Below are positions 1 through 8,884 of a stretch of DNA of 48,700 nucleotides, piece by piece. A program made the translations under genes and the position numbers. Within the stretch, counting starts at the first letter, position 1. Every line of letters starts with the position of its first letter. The stretch covers positions 1 through 48,700 of the forward strand of contig JAQVBQ010000011.1 of NCBI GenBank assembly GCA_028690215.1, written 5' to 3'. This DNA is from Bacteroidales bacterium. GTDB taxonomy: Bacteria; Bacteroidota; Bacteroidia; Bacteroidales; UBA932. Below the pieces are notes generated by a model, which did not search any database, was not told where the DNA came from, and worked only from the letters and a program-made list of their open reading frames with translations.

Positions 1-182
<182 letters not shown>

Positions 183-196
183 TCCTGAATAATAAG

Positions 197-233
197 AAAA
201 AGCTCTGTCTGAATGTTCAGACAGAGCTTTTTT
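197..233 (+). terminator. Rho-independent terminator after rpoC
   Basis: A perfect 12-bp stem (AGCTCTGTCTGA at 201-212 with TCAGACAGAGCT at 217-228) closes a 4-base loop. A-rich sequence precedes it and a T-rich run follows. It lies 15 bases after the rpoC stop codon. Confidence 0.93.
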
Positions 234-240
234 ATTTTTA

Positions 241-265
241 GTGGCACTGTTTTTTCTATTTACCT
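241..265 (+). repeat. Solo arm of the GTGGCAC inverted-repeat family
   Basis: This 25-base stretch (GTGGCAC, a T-rich tract, then CTATTTACCT) matches the left arm of the complete element at 331-422 with one mismatch, in the same orientation. It has no partner arm of its own nearby. It could pair with the right arm at 393-416, giving two alternative hairpins. It looks like a remnant or partial duplication of the neighbouring element. Confidence 0.75.
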
Positions 266-330
266 CTAATGCTTTTGTGTTGTATGTTTCTGTTTATCAT
301 GCACATAGAAAGGTGGTTCTGATTGATTAA

Positions 331-422
331 TATTAGTGGCACTTTTTTTTCTATTTACCTGATTCATTAGCACTTATAAAGAACTGATTGTAAGGTAAAT
401 AGAAAAAATAGTGCCACTAATA
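331..422. repeat. GTGGCAC inverted-repeat element A
   Basis: Left arm 331-360 and right arm 393-422 are inverted copies with a single mismatch in 30 bases: TATTAGTGGCAC, a T-rich tract, then CTATTTACCT. The spacer is 32 bases. It lies between rpoC and the convergent M64 peptidase gene. Three further elements at 15101, 40637 and 44348 share the GTGGCAC terminus followed by a T-rich tract but have different inner arm bases. Nothing inside it is coding. Confidence 0.88.
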
Positions 423-603
423 ATTAAAAGACAAACTCCGCCACAGCCACGTTTGATTTTTAGCTTATTTTCTGAAGTGATTTTCGGAAAAGGCTGAGGA
501 CCGTTCAACGACCAAAGGGAGGCGTTCCGGAAGCCCCGAAAATCACAAGGAAAATAGCGTTAAGAAAAACAACAGTGGCTGTGGCGGAGTTTGTCTTTAA
601 TTA
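421..603. repeat. Large GC-rich palindromic element (class 2, copy 1)
   Basis: The outer arms at 421-450 and 575-603 (core AAACTCCGCCACAGCCAC and its complement) pair over about 29 bases with one bulged A. An inner stem pairs GTGATTTTCGG (477-487) with CCGAAAATCAC (536-546), next to a TATTTTC/GAAAATA pairing. The centre is GC-rich (GGCTGAGGACCG and GGGAGGCG). The right arm runs into the stop codon of the M64 peptidase gene (601-603) and the left end abuts element A. With the terminator and element A this accounts for most of the gene-free stretch 183-600. It could be a REP/MITE-like repeat or a complex terminator. Confidence 0.8.
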
Positions 604-2484
604 TTTCATCAGCACCGGAGCCCCGAGCGGTTTGAATGTAACAGGATTGAAGCCCTTTGTGTAAATCGCAGCGGCTGCAGCTGAAGGAGCTTTTTCTACA
701 TCATTGGCCTTAAATGATTCCAGTGTATAGTACTTGCTCGCTCTTGAGAGGATTCTTTTTACCATAGCCTCTCTTGAAGGAGCGCTGAAGTAGAGTATGT
801 TATTTATCATACAGCTTGTGCTCTCCGCTCTCCATACTCCGTAAGTGAAGCCGTATCCACCTTCATAGGCTCCGACTCTCGAGTAACCCTCTGCTCCCAC
901 AAAATAGTTCCATTTAATATTTGTCAGATTTGAGGTCAGATCTATGTTTGCAAAAAAGCCAAGAGAACTCCACTGGTTGTACTCAGATATCGATGTCGAA
1001 TTAATTGTCTGGCCCTGATTTGTAATATATTCATCTGCTAATCCGCCGAGACCATGACCGACTGCCTCATGGAGAAGCACATTTTTATAGAGGCTTCCGG
1101 AAGTGTTTGTCCTGACTACAGGAGTCAAAGCCAAAGCTCTTCCGTCCGTCCACATGTAAGTTGTACCGGCATATCTGTCCTGATTGAGTAATACTATAAC
1201 CAATGTTTTGGTAAGTGATTCATTTGTCACTCCGGGTATTACCCTACAGTATTCGAATGCTTTATCGTAGTTGGTAGAGATATTTGATCCTCCGTCAAAG
1301 CGTGAGGAAAATACTGTGTTTTTGACAATGCTCTTATCTGACTGCGACACTCCGTTTTCTACAGAATATGAGCCCACCTTATATATTCTGAAGTGTTTCT
1401 TGTATGTTTTTAGCGGCTCTACGTTGAACAGCTCATTTATACCCTCTGCCACCTCAAGATTGAACTTACCTCCCTCTTGATAATCCGCGGCTGTATATCC
1501 GTCACCAAGGAATATTACTTCAACTGCCTGTCCGCTTCCCCCTGGATCAGTTGGATTTAGAACCAATTGGTACTCTTTTTCTGCCAACCCCTTTTTGGTT
1601 CCTGTTGTAAATGTATAAATAGGAGTTGAAACTCCCTCAATCCCATCATTTGCACTTACTTTCCAGCTGTAAGTAGTGTTTTCGTCAAGATGTCTTGGAA
1701 TATAAACCGATGTTGCGGTCACGACACTGTCCTTCCAATTAACATTGTCTTTGGTATAAGAAAGTGTATATGTTATGTTATCCCCGTCTGCGTCGGTGGA
1801 TGGTGTCCATGCAAAGTTTGTAAGAGTTCCCACATTTGTTGCATTTGCTACCGGTGAGGTAATCTGAGGTACGGTTGGAAGTGTGTTGGTGGATCTTGCC
1901 TGAGTTATCGTTATAACTTTACTCTCATTAGCATATCTGATTGTAATAAATGAGGTACGGAGAGGACCCGATGTGTTTTCTGGAACTGCAATATTTACAG
2001 TGGCATTGCCCTCACCGGACAAAGTGGCTATTGACGCCCATGTAAGTGTCAAAGGCATCTCAATAAGCCATTTTGTGTTTGATGTAATAACCAGTTGTTG
2101 TACAGATGCCGTTTTAGGATAGTTTAACTCAAGGCTGCTTGTGCTTAATTGCGCGTAATCCTGTGTGATGACAACCTCTTTTACAAGATCTTTGCTTACA
2201 ATCTTTAAAGTGGCGGTCCTTGACTGAGAGGAGTAGTTATTCCCTGCTGATACAGTGATTGTTGCATCGCCATCTCCGTTGGAAGGTGATATTGTACACC
2301 ATGTTCCGCTAATGGTTGCTGTCCAGTTTGTATTTGCTGTAAAAGCTACCTCCGCAGTTGACTCATTGGTAGGCAAAGAAACATCTGACTGAGAAAGTTC
2401 TATTTGAGGGACTATATCTTTTTCACATGCCATCACAGAGACAGCAGCTGTGATAAATATTATTGTTTTTAATTTGAGTTTCAT
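601..2484 (-). CDS. BACON/FnIII-domain lipoprotein with M64 (IgA-peptidase type) metalloprotease domain
   Basis: Predicted surface or periplasm-facing lipoprotein, 627 residues. It starts with a short signal peptide and a lipobox ending at Cys20 (SVMAC). Two BACON-type beta-sandwich repeats follow (about 27-112 and 113-198), each with the S.W..I.P..G.G...V.V pattern, then a fibronectin-III-like domain (about 203-295). The C-terminal half resembles peptidase family M64. It carries the zinc motif HEAVGHGLGGLADEY near residue 470, with two His as metal ligands and Glu as catalytic base. M64 is named for Clostridium ramosum IgA protease, but many Bacteroidota members have unknown substrates, so IgA cleavage is not implied. 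It follows the TlpA-like gene after a terminator and has its own -7 box (2504-2511). The 3' end coincides with the arm of a palindrome. Confidence 0.9.
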   Translation of the reverse strand: MKLKLKTIIFITAAVSVMACEKDIVPQIELSQSDVSLPTNESTAEVAFTANTNWTATISGTWCTISPSNGDGDATITVSAGNNYSSQSRTATLKIVSKDLVKEVVITQDYAQLSTSSLELNYPKTASVQQLVITSNTKWLIEMPLTLTWASIATLSGEGNATVNIAVPENTSGPLRTSFITIRYANESKVITITQARSTNTLPTVPQITSPVANATNVGTLTNFAWTPSTDADGDNITYTLSYTKDNVNWKDSVVTATSVYIPRHLDENTTYSWKVSANDGIEGVSTPIYTFTTGTKKGLAEKEYQLVLNPTDPGGSGQAVEVIFLGDGYTAADYQEGGKFNLEVAEGINELFNVEPLKTYKKHFRIYKVGSYSVENGVSQSDKSIVKNTVFSSRFDGGSNISTNYDKAFEYCRVIPGVTNESLTKTLVIVLLNQDRYAGTTYMWTDGRALALTPVVRTNTSGSLYKNVLLHEAVGHGLGGLADEYITNQGQTINSTSISEYNQWSSLGFFANIDLTSNLTNIKWNYFVGAEGYSRVGAYEGGYGFTYGVWRAESTSCMINNILYFSAPSREAMVKRILSRASKYYTLESFKANDVEKAPSAAAAAIYTKGFNPVTFKPLGAPVLMK

Positions 2485-2503
2485 ACTTATGATTTCATTT
2501 ATA

Positions 2504-2511
2504 CAAAATTA
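2504..2511 (-). promoter_or_regulatory. Bacteroidota -7 promoter box for the M64 peptidase gene
   Basis: Read on the minus strand this is TAATTTTG, a full match to the TAnnTTTG consensus. It lies about 20 bases upstream of the ATG. No clear -33 TTG was seen at the usual spacing. Confidence 0.55.
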
Positions 2512-2536
2512 ATAATAATACCGCAATCATCAGGCC

Positions 2537-2576
2537 AGAAAAAGAGAGGGTGCAAAAACTATTTTTGCACCCTCTT
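2537..2576 (-). terminator. Rho-independent terminator between the TlpA-like and M64 genes
   Basis: A perfect 13-bp stem (GAGGGTGCAAAAA at 2546-2558 with its complement at 2562-2574) has a 3-base loop. On the minus strand it is followed by a CTTTTTC tract. It ends the transcript that carries the carbonic-anhydrase-like and TlpA-like genes. Confidence 0.9.
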
Positions 2577-2596
2577 CATACAACAACTCAATGATG

Positions 2597-3733
2597 CTAT
2601 TGTTTAACCTCCGCACTCTTGAGTGAATCAATGTAACCTTTAACAAATCCAAGAATCTCATCTGTTGACACCTGTCTTCTAATAATGTTTCCGTTCTGGT
2701 CAACAAAGATGTTTTGTGGGATGTACCTTACATGGTATTTCTTTGCAACTTCGCTCTCCCAATACTTCAGTTCAGAAACCTGTGCCCATTCCAGTTTGTC
2801 ATCTGCAATGGCTTTATTCCATAATTCTGCATCCTTGTCCAATGAGACTCCGATAACGCCGAATCCGGTCTTGTTCAACTCCTTGTAAATTTTCACAAGT
2901 GTAGGGTTGAATTGACGGCATGGACTGCACCATCCTGCCCAGAAATCAATCATTGTTATCTTATTCTGTGTGTATACGCTTGATAAAGATATCTGATTGC
3001 CCTTAGGATCATTCAATGTAAATTCAGGAGCTTTCATTCCCGGAACCAAGCTCTTGAGTGTTGCTATGTCTGATTCTAATTCAGCTACATATGTATTAGA
3101 GGTGAACTCAGGTAAAGCTTTGAATGAGGCAAGTTTAGCCTCTGCATCCTCTATTTTGAAGCTCTCAAGATTCCTGACATACTGAATAAGGGTGTAAGGA
3201 GAAGCAGGATTATTCACATAAAACAGGGAATCGTATGCGGCCATCTCTTTTTGCATTTTTTCATAGAGTGAATCTATGACCATCCTACGCTCAGGAGTTG
3301 TTGCAGGATTTTCGTACTCTGCAAAAAGTTCTCCCATATTATAGGTTTTTGACAATGAATCCTTCTTTGCATTCAGTGCATTTACAAGTTCATTGGTAAC
3401 GCCTCCTTTTACTACAGCTTTGCTGAAATCTTCCTTAGCTGCTTCAATGGTATAGTTTGCATTTTCCAGGAAAAGCATGATTCTTCCCTTTATACCATCT
3501 ATTGTTATAGCATAGGTATCTGGAGTTTCGATGCTTCCTTCAAACACAAACTTTCCTTCTACCAGGTCGGCAGTATCCTTGACAGGATTTGTACGGGAGA
3601 AATTCTGCAGATATACTTTTGCATCAGTAATACTATCCCCGGTAACTGTTCCCTCGATCTTGTAGGAGTTTTCCTTTTGTCCTGTACAGGCAAATAAACC
3701 CATTACAGCGACCAATAATAATAGTTTTCTCAT
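2597..3733 (-). CDS. TlpA-family thiol-disulfide oxidoreductase lipoprotein (DUF4369-type N-terminus)
   Basis: 378 residues. The signal peptide ends in a lipobox with Cys16 (MGLFACTGQ), so the protein is probably anchored in the outer membrane facing the periplasm. Residues about 25-130 resemble the DUF4369 beta-sandwich that precedes thioredoxin domains in Bacteroidota. A helical linker follows, then an AhpC/TSA-TlpA-like thioredoxin fold from about 232. Its redox motif is WAGWCSPCRQFNP near residue 268, a CxxC pair with the usual cis-Pro region later (RYIPQNIFVD). The family reduces or oxidises periplasmic disulfides, but the target here is unknown. It lies 21 bases downstream of the carbonic-anhydrase-like gene and is probably cotranscribed with it. 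Confidence 0.92.
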   Translation of the reverse strand: MRKLLLLVAVMGLFACTGQKENSYKIEGTVTGDSITDAKVYLQNFSRTNPVKDTADLVEGKFVFEGSIETPDTYAITIDGIKGRIMLFLENANYTIEAAKEDFSKAVVKGGVTNELVNALNAKKDSLSKTYNMGELFAEYENPATTPERRMVIDSLYEKMQKEMAAYDSLFYVNNPASPYTLIQYVRNLESFKIEDAEAKLASFKALPEFTSNTYVAELESDIATLKSLVPGMKAPEFTLNDPKGNQISLSSVYTQNKITMIDFWAGWCSPCRQFNPTLVKIYKELNKTGFGVIGVSLDKDAELWNKAIADDKLEWAQVSELKYWESEVAKKYHVRYIPQNIFVDQNGNIIRRQVSTDEILGFVKGYIDSLKSAEVKQ

Positions 3734-3754
3734 GGCTTTGAATATTGGTTAGTT

Positions 3755-4273
3755 TTATTTTTCATCCTCTTTATACCACTCCTTGTACATCATGTAGCCC
3801 TGGGCATTCTTGTGAGCTGCCTTGCCTATATCCTCTGACCCCTCTTTAACTTTTTTTGCAGGTACACCTGCATAGACTCCGGGTTCGAGGGTTGCATTAC
3901 TGAGAACCACAGCTCCGGCAGCAATAATTGTGTTATCCGGTATGATTGCATTATCCATAAGAATTGCTCCCATACCTACTAGAACATTACTTCCCACCTT
4001 AGCTCCGTGAATTATTGCATTATGCCCTACTGACACATCGTTTCCAACTTCTACTACAGACCTTTTATATAAGGTATGTAAAACTGCCCCATCCTGGATG
4101 TTGACCCTGTCACCGATTCTTATAGGGTTCACATCACCTCTTAGAACCGCACCGTACCAAATACTGCAATCGTTTCCAATAACAACATCTCCAATGATGG
4201 CAGCATTTTCTGCAATAAAGCATCTCTCTCCTATCTTCGGTTCTACTCCGTTTAATTTCCTGATAATTGCCAT
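3755..4273 (-). CDS. Gamma-carbonic-anhydrase family protein (left-handed beta-helix, YrdA/PaaY-like)
   Basis: 172 residues with continuous hexapeptide repeats (for example IGDVVIGNDCSIWYGAVLRG and VGSNVLVGMGAILMDNA) that fold as a trimeric left-handed beta-helix. The conserved metal-site pattern is present: DRVNIQDGAVLH followed by VGHNAIIHGA supplies the three His ligands. The family includes zinc or iron carbonic anhydrases and proteins without proven activity, so the reaction is inferred. Start ATG at 4273; an upstream extension in another frame has no support. A good promoter (4295-4326) makes this the first gene of the unit with the TlpA-like gene. Confidence 0.92.
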   Translation of the reverse strand: MAIIRKLNGVEPKIGERCFIAENAAIIGDVVIGNDCSIWYGAVLRGDVNPIRIGDRVNIQDGAVLHTLYKRSVVEVGNDVSVGHNAIIHGAKVGSNVLVGMGAILMDNAIIPDNTIIAAGAVVLSNATLEPGVYAGVPAKKVKEGSEDIGKAAHKNAQGYMMYKEWYKEDEK

Positions 4274-4294
4274 ATAATCTGTTTATATAAAACA

Positions 4295-4326
4295 CAAAGG
4301 TACAATTTTTTAAAATAAGGTTACAA
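4295..4326 (-). promoter_or_regulatory. Promoter of the carbonic-anhydrase-like/TlpA-like unit
   Basis: On the minus strand a TTG (complement of 4324-4326) is followed after 21 bases by TACCTTTG (complement of 4295-4302). This fits the Bacteroidota -33/-7 promoter pattern. The predicted 5' leader is about 17-20 bases. Confidence 0.7.
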
Positions 4327-4471
4327 CCTAATACAAAACTTAAGGAAATCATTTTTGGAAATTAGCAAAATAGTGGCTAAAATTGCAAAATTATAAGGAA
4401 GGGGTCTGAAATATCTTATGATATCAAACTCATTATTTACAATTTGGTGTCAAATTTATATTTGACATTAG

Positions 4472-4503
4472 TTGTTTCCGAATAATAATAATAGCTACAT
4501 TTG
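4472..4503 (+). promoter_or_regulatory. Promoter of korAB(-gdhA)
   Basis: TTG at 4472-4474 is followed after 21 bases by TACATTTG at 4496-4503, matching the -33/-7 consensus. The ATG lies 25 bases further on. A second -7-like TATATTTG occurs at 4457-4464 and could be an upstream alternative promoter. Confidence 0.7.
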
Positions 4504-4528
4504 TAGATAATTTCATATAAAATTATTT

Positions 4529-6364
4529 ATGCAACACAAAGTTATTGACACAAAAGAAGTCGTAATCAGGTTCACAGGAGATTCCGGAGATGGCATGCAA
4601 CTGACCGGGACACTGTTTGCCGATGCCTCAGCATTGTATGGGAATGACATCTCCACTTTCCCTGACTACCCTGCAGAAATTCGTGCTCCTCAAGGCACTG
4701 TATCGGGCGTTTCCGGTTTTCAAGTAAATATAGGAAGTGGGGAGATCAAGACTCCGGGTGATTTCTGCGATGTACTCGTAGCGATGAATCCCGCTGCCCT
4801 CAAAGCAAATGCAAAATGGGCAAAACCGACAGCAACCATAATTTTAGATTCTGACACCTTTGATGAAAAGGGTATCCTTAAAGCAGGATTCAGGACTATG
4901 GAACCTGTCAAAGAGCTGAACATAGATGACAGAAACATAATATACGCTGCAATAACATCTCTTACAAAAGAGAGTCTTAAAGACAGCGGTCTTGATCCGA
5001 AAGCAATCATACGTTGCAAGAATATGTTCACACTTGGTATGTGCTACTTCATGTTCAACAGACCAACAGAAACAACATTTGCCTATATTGACAGGAAGTT
5101 CCGCAAGAAACCGGAAATTGCAGCAGCCAACAAGAAGGTGCTGATGGATGGTTTCAACTATGCAGGCAACATACATGCGATTCCAAATACATATACCATT
5201 AAGCCTGCCAAACTTGAAAAAGGTATTTACAGAAATATTAGCGGTAACCAAGCTACAGCCTGGGGATTGGTAGCAGCATCTGAAAAGTCCGGAAGACCTT
5301 TATTCTGCGGCTCTTATCCGATCACCCCTGCAACAAACATACTGGAAGAACTTGCTCTACGCAAAGACCTAGGCGTAAAAACCCTTCAGTGCGAAGACGA
5401 AATTTCAGGTATCTGTACTGCAATAGGAGCATCTTATGCCGGCAACTTTGCCGTAACTACAACTTCAGGCCCCGGACTTTCATTGAAAATAGAGGCCCTC
5501 GGTCTTGCAATGATAACAGAACTTCCTCTCGTTCTTGTTGATGTACAGAGAGGCGGTCCATCAACCGGTATTCCTACAAAGACAGAACAGACAGACCTTA
5601 ATCAGGCTCTCTACGGAAGAAACGGCGAGTGCCCTATCGCAGTCATTGCTGCTCACTCACCTTCACACTGTTTCGAAGCTGCATTCTATGCCGGCAAGTA
5701 TGCCATGGAGCACATGATGCCTGTTATATTGCTTACAGAAGGATTTATAGGAAATGGTTCTGAACCATGGAAAATTCCTTCAATGAAGGATTTTCCTGAA
5801 ATCAACCCTCCTATTATCAAAACACCTGAAGAGACACCGTTCTGGCCATACAAGAGAGACGAGAAAACCCTGGCACGCCGCTGGGCTTTCCCTGGAACTG
5901 TTGGTCTCGAACATCGTGTAGGCGGTCTTGAGAAGAACAACAACGGAGCAATATCCTCAGATCCTCTTGTCCATGAAAGAATGGTTGCCGAAAGGGCAGA
6001 AAAGGTACAGCGTCTTGCCAATTATATTCCTGAACAAAAAGTTATCGGAGAAGAGAGCGGAGAAGTACTCATCGTAGGATGGGGCGGAACCTTCGGCCAC
6101 CTGTACACTGCAGTAAAAGAGCTGCACGAACAGGGCAAAAGTGTCTCCCTGGCTCATTTTGATTATATATTCCCTCTACCTAAGAACACTGAGAAGATAT
6201 TCTCCAAATTCAAGAAGATTATCGTTTGCGAGCTGAACAGCGGACAATTTGCAAACTATCTCAGGACTCAGTATCAACAATTCAACTACCACCAGTTCAA
6301 CAAGGTACAAGGTCAACCTTTTATCGTAAAGGAGATAGTTGATGCAGTAAACGCTTTATTATAA
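4529..6364 (+). CDS. korA: 2-oxoacid:ferredoxin oxidoreductase subunit alpha (gamma-alpha fusion, 2-oxoglutarate type)
   Basis: 611 residues. Residues about 1-200 form the gamma-like domain (starts VVIRFTGDSGDGMQLTG). From about 215 comes the alpha pyrimidine-binding domain (FCGSYPITPATNILEEL, TTTSGPGLSLKIEALGLA). Together with the beta subunit encoded 20 bases downstream it oxidatively decarboxylates a 2-oxoacid with CoA and ferredoxin, or runs in reverse as a CO2-fixing carboxylase. The fused gamma-alpha layout and the 340-residue beta partner are typical of 2-oxoglutarate oxidoreductases of Bacteroidota. Substrate is inferred from architecture and from the following glutamate dehydrogenase gene. 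The enzyme is cytoplasmic and oxygen-sensitive, consistent with an anaerobe. Confidence 0.93.
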   Translation: MQHKVIDTKEVVIRFTGDSGDGMQLTGTLFADASALYGNDISTFPDYPAEIRAPQGTVSGVSGFQVNIGSGEIKTPGDFCDVLVAMNPAALKANAKWAKPTATIILDSDTFDEKGILKAGFRTMEPVKELNIDDRNIIYAAITSLTKESLKDSGLDPKAIIRCKNMFTLGMCYFMFNRPTETTFAYIDRKFRKKPEIAAANKKVLMDGFNYAGNIHAIPNTYTIKPAKLEKGIYRNISGNQATAWGLVAASEKSGRPLFCGSYPITPATNILEELALRKDLGVKTLQCEDEISGICTAIGASYAGNFAVTTTSGPGLSLKIEALGLAMITELPLVLVDVQRGGPSTGIPTKTEQTDLNQALYGRNGECPIAVIAAHSPSHCFEAAFYAGKYAMEHMMPVILLTEGFIGNGSEPWKIPSMKDFPEINPPIIKTPEETPFWPYKRDEKTLARRWAFPGTVGLEHRVGGLEKNNNGAISSDPLVHERMVAERAEKVQRLANYIPEQKVIGEESGEVLIVGWGGTFGHLYTAVKELHEQGKSVSLAHFDYIFPLPKNTEKIFSKFKKIIVCELNSGQFANYLRTQYQQFNYHQFNKVQGQPFIVKEIVDAVNALL

Positions 6365-6384
6365 TCTCAATAACCAGAAACATC

Positions 6385-7407
6385 ATGGAATTAAAATATA
6401 CACCACAGGATTTTAAAAGCAATCAAGAGGTAAAATGGTGCCCTGGTTGCGGTGACCACGCCATTCTGGCATCGGTTCAGAGAGCAATGCCGGACATATG
6501 CGAGGCTCTTAAATATACAAGAGAGCGTTTTGTATTTGTTTCCGGAATCGGCTGTTCATCACGTTTTCCTTATTACATGAACACATACGGATTCCACGGA
6601 ATCCACGGCAGGGCCTCTGCCATATCAACCGGAGTCAAGGTTGCCAATCCAACCCTCACAGTATGGCAGATAACCGGAGACGGTGATGCCCTTGCAATCG
6701 GAGGTAACCATTTCATACACGCTATCAGAAGAAATATTGATATCAATATCATACTTTTCAACAATCAGATTTACGGTCTTACAAAAGGACAATACTCCCC
6801 TACTTCAAAACTTGGAATGGTGACAAAGACATCTCCGTTCGGAACTGTTGAGCACCCTTTCAATCCAGGCGCATTGGTACTGGGAGCAAGGGGAACATTC
6901 TTCGCAAGAAGCCTTGACATTGAACTCAAGCTGACACAAGACATCATGCTGGCTTCTGCAAAGCACGACGGCACAGCAGTTACCGAAGTCCTTGTAAACT
7001 GCGTTATTTTTAACGACAAGACTCATGCAACTATTTCCGACAAGGAGAACAGAGCCGACAGGACAATAGTACTGAAACATGGTGAGCCAATGATATTCGG
7101 TAAAAACCGTGACAAAGGACTTATCTTGGTTGGCAGGACACTGAAAGTTGTCAAGATTGGAGAGGGTGGCATAACCGAGAAAGATATTCTTATACACGAT
7201 GCTGAAGAGGAGAACCCAGGACTTCACTCTATGCTTATAGACATGAAGTATCCTGAATTACCTATAGCACTTGGTGTTATCCGGGCCGTAAAGGATAAAA
7301 CATACGACGACAATGTCCGAGATCAGGTTATTGATGTGAAGGAACATGCACAGATTCACAACATGGATGAACTTCTAAGGAGTGGATCAACATGGGAAGT
7401 CAAATAA
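6385..7407 (+). CDS. korB: 2-oxoacid:ferredoxin oxidoreductase subunit beta
   Basis: 340 residues; the thiamine-diphosphate-binding partner of the preceding subunit. Visible motifs are WCPGCGDHAIL near residue 17 and the ThDP motif GDGDALAIGGNHFIHA, followed by NNQIYGLTKGQYSPTS. The four-cysteine iron-sulfur site expected in the beta chain is partly visible (CPGC and a later Cys in GIGCSSRF). It lies 20 bases after korA in the same operon. The next gene, gdhA, is on the same strand 49 bases away with no terminator between, so read-through is likely. Confidence 0.93.
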   Translation: MELKYTPQDFKSNQEVKWCPGCGDHAILASVQRAMPDICEALKYTRERFVFVSGIGCSSRFPYYMNTYGFHGIHGRASAISTGVKVANPTLTVWQITGDGDALAIGGNHFIHAIRRNIDINIILFNNQIYGLTKGQYSPTSKLGMVTKTSPFGTVEHPFNPGALVLGARGTFFARSLDIELKLTQDIMLASAKHDGTAVTEVLVNCVIFNDKTHATISDKENRADRTIVLKHGEPMIFGKNRDKGLILVGRTLKVVKIGEGGITEKDILIHDAEEENPGLHSMLIDMKYPELPIALGVIRAVKDKTYDDNVRDQVIDVKEHAQIHNMDELLRSGSTWEVK

Positions 7408-7456
7408 TAAAACCTTGATTAAAACATAAAATCACCAAACATTAATAAAAAACATT

Positions 7457-8794
7457 ATGAAAGTAACAGACATTATGGCCGAACTTGAAAAGAAACATGG
7501 CCATGAGAAAGAGTACTTGCAAGCAGTTCACGAAGTCCTTGAATCAATCGAGGAAATTTACAACCAACACCCAGAATTCGAAAAAGCAAAGATCATTGAA
7601 AGACTGGTTGAACCAGACCGTATCTTTACTTTCCGTATTTCATGGGTTGACGATAAGGGAGATGTACAGAACAACCTCGCTTACCGTGTTCAGTTCAACA
7701 ATGCAATAGGTCCATACAAGGGAGGTATCCGTTTCCATCCTTCAGTGAACCTTTCAATTCTCAAATTCCTGGGTTTCGAGCAGACATACAAGAATGCACT
7801 TACAACTCTCCCTATGGGTGGTGGTAAAGGTGGTTCAGATTTCAACCCGAAAGGAAAATCTGACAACGAAATCATGCGTTTCTGCCAGGCTTACATCACT
7901 GAGCTTTGGCGTCACATCGGCCCTGACACAGATGTACCAGCAGGTGACATAGGAGTTGGCGGACGTGAGGTTGGCTATATGTATGGTATGTACAAGAAGC
8001 TTGCACGCGAGAACACAGGCGTTCTTACAGGAAAAGGTGCTACTTTCGGCGGTTCACTTATCCGTCCTGAGGCTACAGGTTTCGGTGCTGTTTACTTTGT
8101 AAAACATATGCTTGAGACAAAAGGTATTGACATTAAAGGCAAGAGAGTGTCAGTTTCAGGTTTCGGTAACGTTGCCTGGGGTGCTGCCCTTAAGGCAACT
8201 CAGCTTGGTGCCAAAGTTGTTGCATTATCAGGTCCTGATGGTGTAATTGTCGATGAGGCCGGTATGAATGAGGAGAAAATAGCTTATATGCTTGAGCTTC
8301 GCGCTTCAAACAATGACGTTGTTGCTCCTTATGCAACAAAATTCCCCGGATCGAAATTCATCCCTGGCAAGAAATCTTTCAGTGTTAAGGTTGACATTGC
8401 AATGCCTTGCGCATTCCAGAATGAGCTTAATGGTGACGATGCAAGAGAGCTCATTAAAAACGGCGTAACTTGTGTTGCTGAAGTTTCAAATATGGGATGT
8501 ACTCCTGAAGCTATCGAGGAGTTTATCAAAGCTAAGATCCTATTTGCCCCAGGTAAGGCTGTTAATGCCGGTGGTGTTGCAGTTTCAGGTCTCGAAATGA
8601 CTCAGAACGCTATGCACATAAGCTGGACAGCAGAAGAGGTTGATTCCAAACTGAAACAGATTATGAATAGTATTCATGATGCATGTATCAAATACGGCAC
8701 ACAGGCTGACGGATATGTTAATTATGTAAAGGGTGCTAACATTGCAGGCTTTATGAAGGTTGCACAAGCCACTCTTGAGCAAGGCGTTATCTAG
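7457..8794 (+). CDS. gdhA: NADP-type glutamate dehydrogenase
   Basis: 445 residues, the usual length of hexameric bacterial glutamate dehydrogenases. It interconverts 2-oxoglutarate plus ammonium and glutamate. The dimerisation domain carries the catalytic-lysine region LPMGGGKGGSDFNPKGKSD and the substrate motif PAGDIGVGGREVGYMYG. The C-terminal Rossmann domain shows VSGFGNVAWGAA. The overall pattern fits the NADPH-dependent biosynthetic class. Its position behind korAB couples 2-oxoglutarate production or use to nitrogen assimilation. A strong terminator follows at 8828-8864. Confidence 0.95.
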   Translation: MKVTDIMAELEKKHGHEKEYLQAVHEVLESIEEIYNQHPEFEKAKIIERLVEPDRIFTFRISWVDDKGDVQNNLAYRVQFNNAIGPYKGGIRFHPSVNLSILKFLGFEQTYKNALTTLPMGGGKGGSDFNPKGKSDNEIMRFCQAYITELWRHIGPDTDVPAGDIGVGGREVGYMYGMYKKLARENTGVLTGKGATFGGSLIRPEATGFGAVYFVKHMLETKGIDIKGKRVSVSGFGNVAWGAALKATQLGAKVVALSGPDGVIVDEAGMNEEKIAYMLELRASNNDVVAPYATKFPGSKFIPGKKSFSVKVDIAMPCAFQNELNGDDARELIKNGVTCVAEVSNMGCTPEAIEEFIKAKILFAPGKAVNAGGVAVSGLEMTQNAMHISWTAEEVDSKLKQIMNSIHDACIKYGTQADGYVNYVKGANIAGFMKVAQATLEQGVI

Positions 8795-8827
8795 AAACTT
8801 TCGTAAATATATTACGATTTAATACTT

Positions 8828-8864
8828 AAAAAGGCTGACTTTAACAAGTCGGCCTTTTTTTTGT
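8828..8864 (+). terminator. Rho-independent terminator after gdhA
   Basis: A 12-bp stem (AAAGGCTGACTT at 8830-8841 with AAGTCGGCCTTT at 8846-8857, one G-U pair) has a 4-base loop and is followed by eight or more T. It ends the korAB-gdhA transcript. Confidence 0.92.
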
Positions 8865-8884
8865 TTTGCAGAGCAAAAGAAAGA

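Noticed and set aside
331-422. Element A as the rpoC terminator
   Set aside because: A much better terminator stands at 197-233, and element A lacks a T run after its stem on either strand. It belongs to the dispersed GTGGCAC family instead.
241-422. A CRISPR array near the start of the window
   Set aside because: The repeats are few, include inverted copies, have unequal spacing and no cas genes are near.
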